DNA of 64,000 bases from Neobacillus paridis (GTDB lineage: Bacteria; Bacillota; Bacilli; Bacillales; Cytobacillaceae), in assembly GCF_016765675.1 (NCBI RefSeq), contig NZ_JAESWB010000005.1:62001-126000 (forward strand). Reading direction: 5' to 3'. Position numbers and translations under genes: made by a program. The notes below the pieces were generated by a model, which was given only the letters and a program-made list of their open reading frames with translations, was not told the origin of the DNA and did not search any database. This document shows, piece after piece, positions 1-6,798 of the stretch; the first letter of the stretch is position 1, and each line of letters starts with the position of its first letter.

Positions 1-1
1 G

Positions 2-1789
2 GATGCATTAGCTGTGCCGGCGGTTGCCCTTGTTGTCTTTACTGTATTTTTTATCAGTTATGCTCATAATGTTTTTATGAAAAGAAGGAAAAGTGAGTTT
101 GGACTGTTCATGACACTAGGAATGTCGCATCGTGACATAAGCAAATTGTTATTGCTGGAAAATGGAGTCATCGGCCTATGTTCGATTGTTACTGGTATTA
201 TCGGGGGTGCCATTTTTTCGAGATTATTCTTTTTGCTGTTAATGAAGAGTGTCGGTTTAGAAGAAATTCCTTTCCATTTTAATGGCAGCATGTTTTTATA
301 CTCTATTGCTACCTTTGCCCTTGTATTCTTAGCAGCGGTAGGGAAATCTCTCTTTTTTACACTGAAAAAGGATGTCATTCAAAGTTTAAGGAGCAACAGG
401 ACTGCCGAAACGATAAAGCTGAAAAGTCCCTTATTTGGAGGCTTTGGACTGGTAATGATGTTTGGGTCAATCCTGATGCTGTATTTTTCCTTTTCTAAAT
501 CAAATGGAGGAGAACTGCTGCTTTGGACGATCGGAGTGTTAATAGGCTTGTATATCAGCCTTAATCAGTCCGTAAGTTTCTTAATCGAACTGGCGAAAAA
601 AAATAAACCCTTTTATTATCGCAGGCTCTTATTACTAACGAGTCTAGATTATAAATTTAAACAACTGACCTCCATCCTGATGCTCGTGACTGTGATGATT
701 ATGGTTACGATTATTTATACTACCTTGTTACTGACAATCTATCAATCATCGGAAAAAGACGCAATCGAAGGGAATCCTTATGATATTGCTATTGTTCAGG
801 CAAAAACGAAAAACAATTTGTCGTCCGAAGAGATTTCTTCGATCATCAATAAACAAGACAACCCCATCAAACAACATCTTAAGATGCCAATCTTTTATTC
901 CATTCAAACACTTCCTGGGGTAGAAGGGTATTTCACGAATGTCGTCATATCGGTGGATGATTTTAATAAGTTAACGTCTCAACAGAAGCAGCTGCAAGAG
1001 AGGGAGTATATCAATTATATAAATGAAGCTCCCGAATATGTTGGCAACAGTAATGATGATCATCAGGAACTGGCTTTTAACATTGGAAGTAAGGAACGCA
1101 CCTATCAACAAAAGGGCATGATTGCTGTAAAAAGCATCAACAATTTAAGTTATCTACATGAATTCATCATCGTAAATCAAGCTGAATTTGAGCTGCTGAA
1201 AAAGAATGCGGATGGATTTGCGGCTGAAATTCAATTATTTAATGTGGCCAACTGGAAAAACACAGCAGACGTTGTGGAGATATTGGATAAAAAGGTTAAA
1301 CACTACAGCAAAACAGCCCCGCAAATTGCTGATCGGGCTGGTATCCCTTCTCAACAGGAATTTTTTCAGATGGCTTCTAAAATCGATTCATATCAATATC
1401 ATAAAAATTCCAGTGGCATATTGTTCTGCGTAATCTCTTTTTTAAGTGTCATTTTTTTCTTTGGGACGTTCATTCTGCTTTACTTAAATCTTTTTTCTGA
1501 ACTGGATTTGGAACAAGCCAAATATCAAAAACTTTATAAAATTGGCATCACCGCCAGGGAAGTAAAAAGATTCATTTCCAATGAGTTGGCAACTCTGTTC
1601 TTCATCCCCTTGGTTCTCGGAACGACGTTAGCCTATCTATATGTTGCTATTTTGGCTACGGATGTTGGCGGGATTATGAAAAATCCGGAAATTTTGTTGC
1701 ATTTCGTTATCATTGCCAGCGGTTATCTATGCATTCAAGCGGGATATTTCTTTTATGCAAGGAGGAAGATGTGCACAAATATAATATAA
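2..1789 (+). CDS. BceB-type ABC transporter permease (FtsX family), 5' end cut by window
   Basis: Membrane permease of the kind that pairs with an ATPase to detoxify or sense peptide antibiotics in Bacilli. The reading frame is open from base 2, so the true start lies outside the window; the GTG at 14 is only the first start-like codon. Visible are an FtsX-like block near the N-terminus (KRRKSEFGLFMTLGMS, then several hydrophobic segments), a long hydrophilic domain of about 200 residues in the middle (typical of BceB sensors) and three C-terminal membrane segments. The protein ends at TAA 1789 and a terminator follows. Its ATPase partner and any BceRS-type two-component system would be to the left. 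Family membership is secure from the architecture; the substrate cannot be told. Confidence 0.85.
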   Translation, partial: DALAVPAVALVVFTVFFISYAHNVFMKRRKSEFGLFMTLGMSHRDISKLLLLENGVIGLCSIVTGIIGGAIFSRLFFLLLMKSVGLEEIPFHFNGSMFLYSIATFALVFLAAVGKSLFFTLKKDVIQSLRSNRTAETIKLKSPLFGGFGLVMMFGSILMLYFSFSKSNGGELLLWTIGVLIGLYISLNQSVSFLIELAKKNKPFYYRRLLLLTSLDYKFKQLTSILMLVTVMIMVTIIYTTLLLTIYQSSEKDAIEGNPYDIAIVQAKTKNNLSSEEISSIINKQDNPIKQHLKMPIFYSIQTLPGVEGYFTNVVISVDDFNKLTSQQKQLQEREYINYINEAPEYVGNSNDDHQELAFNIGSKERTYQQKGMIAVKSINNLSYLHEFIIVNQAEFELLKKNADGFAAEIQLFNVANWKNTADVVEILDKKVKHYSKTAPQIADRAGIPSQQEFFQMASKIDSYQYHKNSSGILFCVISFLSVIFFFGTFILLYLNLFSELDLEQAKYQKLYKIGITAREVKRFISNELATLFFIPLVLGTTLAYLYVAILATDVGGIMKNPEILLHFVIIASGYLCIQAGYFFYARRKMCTNII

Positions 1790-1807
1790 TGTAATATTCC
1801 GAAAATG

Positions 1808-1846
1808 AGCGTTTAGCTGGTCGTTAGATCCTCTAAACGCTTTTTT
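1808..1846 (+). terminator. Rho-independent terminator after the BceB-type permease
   Basis: Stem AGCGTTTAG (1808-1816) pairs with CTAAACGCT (1833-1841) around a 16-nt loop and is followed by a T run. It lies 19 bases after the permease stop. Confidence 0.8.
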
Positions 1847-1907
1847 GAAACTTTTTATAAAATGTTTCGTAAAGAAACTAAGAAATGAAACAGGGGAGGG
1901 GAGGAGC

Positions 1908-2084
1908 ATGCGCTTTTACTCCAAAAAGGGACTTTTCATTGGCGCAATATTATGGGGAACGATCGCTTTTTTGATAGGAGCCTTTTTTGTTTTACCGGGC
2001 GGACCAGAAGGGAAGGGGGAGACCGTCACGGCTGTTAAAATTGTGCAATTTTGTTTTCCGTCTCACTATCTTAAGTATACTTAA
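1908..2084 (+). pseudogene. Short membrane ORF, probably the truncated N-terminus of a PH-domain-like protein
   Basis: ATG at 1908 has a very strong Shine-Dalgarno (GGGGAGGAG, 1899-1906 region). The product is about 58 residues: a basic start (MRFYSKKG), one or two hydrophobic segments up to FFVLPGG, then a short tail that looks random and ends at TAA 2082-2084 inside a palindrome. The start resembles the N-terminus of small Bacillus membrane proteins with a PH-like domain, but the soluble domain is missing. A good RBS with a family-like beginning and an abrupt end suggests a gene cut by recombination; the break lies at dif-like sequence beside a Xer-type recombinase. It could instead be a genuine small membrane protein. 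Confidence 0.45.
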
Positions 2085-2132
2085 CAATTGAGACAAAATA
2101 AAAATATTTAATATAATAATATTATGTAAACT
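2041..2132. other. Candidate Xer-type recombination site region
   Basis: Downstream of the recombinase gene lie (a) a perfect 14-bp palindrome at 2071-2084 flanked by imperfect inverted arms TCTCA (2061-2065)/TGAGA (2089-2093) and ATTTTGT (2048-2054)/ACAAAAT (2093-2099), (b) TTTTCCG (2054-2060) followed after four bases by ACTAT, similar to my memory of streptococcal difSL, and (c) TTATGTAAACT at 2122-2132, identical to the right arm of B. subtilis dif as I remember it; the matching left arm is not recognisable. Function is inferred from position only. Confidence 0.35.
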
Positions 2133-2186
2133 ATTAAAATGAAGAAATAGAAGGGGATAAGCTGCCATTCTTAACCAGCAGCTTCT

Positions 2187-3269
2187 CTATTGTTCCTTTG
2201 GCATATCCATCTTATCAACAGCAACCTTCAAATCATCATTTCGAATATGTGTGTAAATCATCGTTGTTTGAATTGATGAATGACCTAATTGCCGGCGTAA
2301 TTTTGGGACATCATTGATTTCCGCATGATATCTGGTAGCAAATGAATGTCGTAATTTATGTACAGATAATGCCGGTTTACCAAATGCCACCGCATATTTT
2401 TCAACCAATTTTTCAACGGATCTTGCCGTTAACCGTCTAGATTTTCCTTTTGGACCCATTGGTGCCGCTACAAACAAGGCTTTATTATTTTTATCAACCT
2501 GGTATTTAATTGTCCTAACCGCAAGATATTCCTGTAAATCATCCATCGCAATCTGACTAAAAAAAACGAACTGTTCTTTATTGCCTTTCCGGATCACTCT
2601 GGCGCAATACTTACTGAAATCAATATCATCGAGATCGAGGCCAACCAACTCAGATAACCGCAGCCCCGAGCCCAAAATCAGCGAAATAATTGCTGTATCA
2701 CGTTCCTTATTCAATTGATAGAAGTTGGCAATTTTCTTATTATCTTTGTTTAATTCACCGTAATCACGGGCGACAAATTGGCGGAACTGCTCATATTCAT
2801 CGCCAAGCAGGATTTTTCCTTCCATTTTATTCGCCCGCGTTTCGATTGTTTCCTTGATTTCATTAAATTCAATCTTGGCCATGACATTACGGTTGATATA
2901 GGGCTTAAGATCAGGTGTTTCCGCAATATTCTGCAGATAATTAAATAGTGATTTTAACGCCGAGAGTTTGCGGTTAACCGTTAATTCTTTATTATTCAGC
3001 TCATAATGAAGAAAATTTAAGAAGCCTTCAACTTCCAGCACCGTCAATTGCTCCAAGCGTTCTAATGGAATATCCTTAATGCTACCAATCCAAAGCTGTT
3101 CGGTAATCATCCAATTGAAGAAGATTTTGTAATCATGACAGTAATTGAACAATGACGCAGTCGATAATTTTCTTAATTTGTGATTGATGTATTCTTCAAC
3201 ATACCAAGGAAGCTCATTTAATAATGCTTGCAGTTTTTTAAAATTTTGCTGCTTTGCTGGATTTACCAT
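2187..3269 (-). CDS. Tyrosine recombinase, XerS-like
   Basis: Site-specific DNA recombinase of about 360 residues. The N-terminal SAM-like DNA-binding domain runs to about residue 170 and contains LPWYVEEYINHKL, close to streptococcal XerS. The C-terminal catalytic domain has the tyrosine-recombinase set: R in GSGLRLSELVGLDLDD, K in the beta-hairpin (VIRKGNKE), HKLRHSFATR, the second H in LGHSSIQTT and the nucleophile Y in MIYTHI. ATG 3269 is preferred over 3281 because GGAGG sits five bases upstream of it. A sigma-A-type promoter (3322-3350) and a GC-rich hairpin precede it. XerS in streptococci resolves chromosome dimers at a site next to its gene; here the role could be the same, or integration of a small element. 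The gene is complete and not visibly inside a larger mobile element. Confidence 0.88.
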   Translation of the reverse strand: MVNPAKQQNFKKLQALLNELPWYVEEYINHKLRKLSTASLFNYCHDYKIFFNWMITEQLWIGSIKDIPLERLEQLTVLEVEGFLNFLHYELNNKELTVNRKLSALKSLFNYLQNIAETPDLKPYINRNVMAKIEFNEIKETIETRANKMEGKILLGDEYEQFRQFVARDYGELNKDNKKIANFYQLNKERDTAIISLILGSGLRLSELVGLDLDDIDFSKYCARVIRKGNKEQFVFFSQIAMDDLQEYLAVRTIKYQVDKNNKALFVAAPMGPKGKSRRLTARSVEKLVEKYAVAFGKPALSVHKLRHSFATRYHAEINDVPKLRRQLGHSSIQTTMIYTHIRNDDLKVAVDKMDMPKEQ

Positions 3270-3321
3270 AATAACCTCCATTCCGCCGCTAACGCTGGCG
3301 GCACTAACACCTCACTGCTAT

Positions 3322-3350
3322 ATTTTACCTCAACCACATTACTTCGTCAA
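3322..3350 (-). promoter_or_regulatory. Sigma-A-type promoter for the XerS-like gene
   Basis: On the minus strand TTGACG (3345-3350) is followed after exactly 17 bases by TAAAAT (3322-3327). It lies about 55 bases upstream of the start codon. Confidence 0.65.
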
Positions 3351-3591
3351 ATTTATATTTTACGTAATAATATAAAAGCTGCTTAAAAACTCCCCTAATC
3401 TCCATGTTGCTCTGTATCCAAATAGTAAAAATCCTTTTAATTTATTTTCATCGTTTTGTAACATCTTTTTAGTATAGTAATGATAGTTTGAATTACTTTA
3501 AATTCCAAAAACCAATCTTACTATTGCCTTGATTTTGAAGTCAAAAATAATATAATAATATTGTTTTTTTCTTAGATTTGGAGGTGTTACC

Positions 3592-4575
3592 TTGGCTTCC
3601 TCAAGAAGGGTCTTTTACTTCGACAACGCGAAATTTATTTTGATTTTTTTAGTGGTTTTCGGGCATGTGATTAGCCCTATTAAAGATAACGATAATGTTT
3701 TATTCGCTTTTTACTCTGCAATATTTCTCTTTCATATGCCTGCCTTCATCCTTATTTCGGGATATTTTTCTAAAGGTTTTAAGAAAATAGGCTATTTACT
3801 AAAAACAGTTAAGAAGATGTTATTACCCTATTTTATTTTCCAAATGCTTTATTCCGTTTATTATTATTGGAATGGCGATGAGCCTACTCTTAAATTTGAC
3901 CTCTTGCAGCCTCATTGGACGTTATGGTTCTTATTAAGCCTGTTTTGTTGGAATTTGCTCCTTTATGTTTTTGCAAGACTAAGATGGGCCGGATTTGTTA
4001 TAGCAGTCGTAATTGGGATAGGAATCGGGTATTTGGATGATGTTGGCAGTTATCTGTCGCTATCCAGAACCTTCGTCTTTTTCCCTTATTTTCTTTTAGG
4101 GTTTTTATTGGAACCAAGACATCTAAAGCGAATAAAGCAAATTAAATACTCTCCTGCTTTTGGTTTTGTGATTCTTTTGGGGACAATGCTTTTCATAAGC
4201 ACTAACTTTCCTGAGGATGCAATCCCCTGGTTACTTGGAGATACTTCCTATGCTGGTATGGGGGTTGAAGAACTTAGTGATGGATTAATCCGTGCTTTCC
4301 AATACGTGATAACATTAATTGTGATTGCAGGATTTTTGGCAATCGTTCCGAAAACCCGTTTTAAAATGACAACCATTGGTCAAAGGACGTTATATATTTA
4401 TCTTTTGCACGGATTTATTATTAAAACGATCCAGGTATTCTTCTCTGACGATGTATTAAAGGACTTATCTGATCACTATTTCATGCTTATGGCCTTTTCT
4501 TTTGGGTTATGTTTATTATTGGGTAATTATGTCATCCAAAAATATACCCGCCCGTTAATCGAGTTACGAATCTAA
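3592..4575 (+). CDS. Membrane acyltransferase (acyltransferase-3 / fucose-4-O-acetylase-like)
   Basis: Integral membrane acyltransferase of 327 residues with about ten hydrophobic segments. It opens with the family signature FDNAKFILIFLVVFGHVI, whose His is the expected catalytic residue, followed by HMPAFILISGYFSKG. Such enzymes move an acetyl or similar group from the cytosol to a cell-surface sugar; the acceptor here is unknown. The start is TTG 3592 with GGAGGTG about six bases upstream. The gene stands alone: a recombinase is divergent on its left, and a terminator separates it from a convergent ABC operon. The 310 bp upstream (3282-3591) hold the recombinase promoter and AT-rich sequence, without a clear promoter for this gene. 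Confidence 0.8.
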   Translation: MASSRRVFYFDNAKFILIFLVVFGHVISPIKDNDNVLFAFYSAIFLFHMPAFILISGYFSKGFKKIGYLLKTVKKMLLPYFIFQMLYSVYYYWNGDEPTLKFDLLQPHWTLWFLLSLFCWNLLLYVFARLRWAGFVIAVVIGIGIGYLDDVGSYLSLSRTFVFFPYFLLGFLLEPRHLKRIKQIKYSPAFGFVILLGTMLFISTNFPEDAIPWLLGDTSYAGMGVEELSDGLIRAFQYVITLIVIAGFLAIVPKTRFKMTTIGQRTLYIYLLHGFIIKTIQVFFSDDVLKDLSDHYFMLMAFSFGLCLLLGNYVIQKYTRPLIELRI

Positions 4576-4618
4576 GTTTACTCAAAGGACAGCTAAAAAA
4601 TAATTGTGACAATGAAAC

Positions 4619-4652
4619 GAAGACCTTCAAAATTATATGAGGGTCTTCATTT
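4619..4652. terminator. Terminator shared by acyltransferase and ABC operon
   Basis: Stem GAAGACC (4619-4625) pairs with GGTCTTC (4642-4648). T-rich sequence follows on the plus strand, and the A/T-rich left flank can serve the convergent minus-strand operon. Confidence 0.65.
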
Positions 4653-4681
4653 ATATAATCGTTAAATTTTCATGGATGGCA

Positions 4682-5338
4682 TTAGAATTCTCTCCCGCGA
4701 TAAAAGGTTAAAGAAATAAAAAATGATAAGACAAGAATTACTCCCAGTAAAACGAAGAGTATCAATAATGCTGCAATATCTGATGTATTGTTGAAGAATC
4801 CAATGATATTCTGACTTAGCTTCATTTTATCATGTTCATTTAAATAACCTACCACAGCAGTTCCACCGAATACAAAAACGAAAAAAATGACTAAGTTGGC
4901 CATTTTCGATTTTAAATAGCCGTACTTAAAAATTAGCGGTAAAGAGAGCGAACAAAACATAGTGACAGCGAAAAAGGCACCGATTAGCACTGTAGAATGA
5001 AATGGGACATCAATTGGAAGGTTTACTAAGTTACTAATCAAGTAGATTAGATAAAATCCAAGGGCTGCATACGCCGCATAAATATAGATCGACACATATT
5101 TAGCTAATACAATCGTCGTCCTCTTAATCGGCAGGCTAATTAGAATGATATCACTATTATTCTTATCCTCTAATGCACTTGCTCCTAAAATTAATTGATA
5201 GGTTATTGCCAGGATACCAACTGTCAGTCCGGCTGGCCCAATATTTGAAAGTGTAATCGTAAAAAAGATGATTAAAAGAACAGATAATTTTAACGCTCTT
5301 TTTTGCATCAATATATCCTTTTTAATAAGATGAAACAC
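4682..5338 (-). CDS. ABC-2 type transporter permease
   Basis: Membrane subunit of an ABC transporter, about 218 residues with six hydrophobic segments and the conserved stretch ILGASALEDKNNSDIILISLP found in YhcI/ABC-2 permeases of Bacilli. I chose GTG 5338 because AAGGGGAG lies six bases upstream; the longer frame from 5395 runs into the ATPase gene and has no RBS. The start overlaps the end of the ATPase gene by 17 bp, so the two are translationally coupled. It forms one operon with the ATPase and the GntR regulator. The substrate is unknown; YtrABC-type systems respond to cell-wall stress. Confidence 0.82.
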   Translation of the reverse strand: MFHLIKKDILMQKRALKLSVLLIIFFTITLSNIGPAGLTVGILAITYQLILGASALEDKNNSDIILISLPIKRTTIVLAKYVSIYIYAAYAALGFYLIYLISNLVNLPIDVPFHSTVLIGAFFAVTMFCSLSLPLIFKYGYLKSKMANLVIFFVFVFGGTAVVGYLNEHDKMKLSQNIIGFFNNTSDIAALLILFVLLGVILVLSFFISLTFYRGREF

Positions 5339-6200
5339 GACGTTCTCCCCTTCTTGTGTAAAACACCATAATATCTTCCAATGTCGGTTTTTCAATCATG
5401 ACGGAATCGCCAAATTGCTTTATGATCTCTTTTTTGCTGCTGGACAACGCTTCAAATCCATAATCATTTTGTTTTAGACCAATTAAGTTTTCCGGTCTAT
5501 GGCCGCTTAATAGCTTTTTGCTGCCTTTTACAAGGCAATATTCCTCTAAAAGTTCATCCTTTGTTTTGCTCAAGATGATTTCCCCGTTATGAATGAGTGT
5601 GATAAAATCGGCAATTTTGTCCAAATCAGAAGTAATATGGGTTGAAAAGAAAATCGATTTGTTTTCGTCTTGTAGCAATGATTGTAAAACTTCTAATAAC
5701 TCTGATCTGACAAGTGGATCGAGCCCGGAAGTTGGTTCATCCATAATGAACAGCTCGGCATGATGTGAAAGTGCAATAGCCAGAGAAAACTTCATCTTCA
5801 TCCCTTTTGACAAATTTTTTATCTCTTTATTTAAAGGAAGTTCAAAGTCTTTGGCGTACTGTTTAAACACACTTTCATCCCATCTGCGGTAAAACGGGCT
5901 GATGACATCCTTCATTTCTTTCACCGTTAATTCCTCATAAAAGTGATTTTCATCGTAAACAAAGCCAATTCTCTCTTTAATGGCAAGATTATTTTGGTCG
6001 TTATCCAGTCCGAAAATTTTGATGGTCCCACTGTCCTTTTTGATCAAATTCATCATAAGCTTGATGGTCGTACTTTTTCCGGAGCCGTTCGGACCAATAA
6101 AGCCCATGATGTAGCCTTTTTCAAGGGCGATATCAATCCCTTTTAAAGAAAAATCTTTATAGTTTTTTGATAAATTGCTAATTTCTAAAATGTTCTCCAC
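5322..6200 (-). CDS. ABC transporter ATP-binding protein (YtrB-like)
   Basis: Cytosolic ATPase of 292 residues. Walker A is GPNGSGKST (about residues 36-44), the signature motif is LSKGMKMKF, Walker B is LFIMDEPTSGLDP and the switch His is in STHI. It supplies energy to the permease encoded directly downstream. The C-terminal 80 residues beyond the nucleotide-binding domain are family-specific. It starts six bases after the end of the GntR gene, fitting an operon whose first gene is the repressor. Family and partner are clear; the cargo is not. Confidence 0.92.
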   Translation of the reverse strand: MENILEISNLSKNYKDFSLKGIDIALEKGYIMGFIGPNGSGKSTTIKLMMNLIKKDSGTIKIFGLDNDQNNLAIKERIGFVYDENHFYEELTVKEMKDVISPFYRRWDESVFKQYAKDFELPLNKEIKNLSKGMKMKFSLAIALSHHAELFIMDEPTSGLDPLVRSELLEVLQSLLQDENKSIFFSTHITSDLDKIADFITLIHNGEIILSKTKDELLEEYCLVKGSKKLLSGHRPENLIGLKQNDYGFEALSSSKKEIIKQFGDSVMIEKPTLEDIMVFYTRRGERRVSSY

Positions 6201-6206
6201 CCTTTT

Positions 6207-6578
6207 TCACCCCTCATATATAATTTTGAGCATATCCTGCAGTTCTTCTAACGTTACGCCCACAAGTTTTGCCGTAGCGATCGCTTCTGTCATTTTTTCT
6301 TCGATCATTTTCACTTTCGTTTCGCGGAACATTTCTTTGTTCATAGCGGCCACATATGAACCCTTTCCGGCTACAGTCACAATAAAGCCTTCATTTTCTA
6401 GTTCATCGTAGGCTCTTTTGGTTGTGATCACACTAATTTTTAATTCCTTAGCCAGATTCCTGATCGACGGGAGTAATTGTGATTCTTCAAGTTCTCCCTG
6501 TACGATCTGTTCCTTTATTTGATTTACAATTTGTAAATAAATTGGTTCATCTGAGGTGTTTGAGATCATAATATTCAC
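6207..6578 (-). CDS. GntR-family transcriptional repressor (YtrA subfamily)
   Basis: DNA-binding regulator of 123 residues. The N-terminal winged helix (residues 10-77) contains the GntR signature LPSIRNLAKELKISVITTKRAYDEL and GKGSYV; only a short C-terminal helical tail follows, as in YtrA-type regulators that control ABC genes. The start is GTG 6578 with GAGGGATG about eight bases upstream; an ATG three codons in is an alternative. It is the first gene of the operon with the ATPase and permease. A perfect 15-bp inverted repeat over the promoter is almost certainly its own operator, so the system should be autorepressed and released by an effector not visible here. Confidence 0.92.
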   Translation of the reverse strand: MNIMISNTSDEPIYLQIVNQIKEQIVQGELEESQLLPSIRNLAKELKISVITTKRAYDELENEGFIVTVAGKGSYVAAMNKEMFRETKVKMIEEKMTEAIATAKLVGVTLEELQDMLKIIYEG

Positions 6579-6600
6579 AGCATGACATCCCTCTATTCTT

Positions 6601-6637
6601 GTTATATCTGTATATGTTCAGTATATACAGATATAAC
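6601..6637. promoter_or_regulatory. Operator for the GntR regulator (15-bp perfect inverted repeat)
   Basis: Left arm GTTATATCTGTATAT (6601-6615) and its exact reverse complement (6623-6637) are separated by 7 bases. The repeat covers the -10 element and part of the spacer of the operon promoter, which is ideal for repression. Confidence 0.8.
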
Positions 6638-6648
6638 ACTAGTGTCAA
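6620..6648 (-). promoter_or_regulatory. Sigma-A promoter of the gntR-ABC operon
   Basis: On the minus strand TTGACA (6643-6648), a 17-base spacer and TATACT (6620-6625). It lies inside and beside the inverted-repeat operator. Confidence 0.8.
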
Positions 6649-6697
6649 TCACCATAACATTCATTTTTCATATAGTGAACCTCATGATTTTCTGAAA

Positions 6698-6730
6698 AAA
6701 ATAAAGACCCTCTAGATATTGAAGGTCTTT
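6698..6730 (-). terminator. Terminator after the Lon-like gene
   Basis: Minus-strand stem AAAGACC (6724-6730) with GGTCTTT (6703-6709), followed by a T run (the A run at 6695-6702 on the plus strand). Confidence 0.7.
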
Positions 6731-6798
6731 AAGTCTTTATTGGTATTTTGCGAAGGTACTCAAGGAGTGTGATCTGAAAGCTGGATAGGAAACCTCAA

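Noticed and set aside
64..378. 104-codon minus-strand frame inside the BceB-type gene
   Set aside because: A shadow of the permease gene, with no RBS and low-complexity product.
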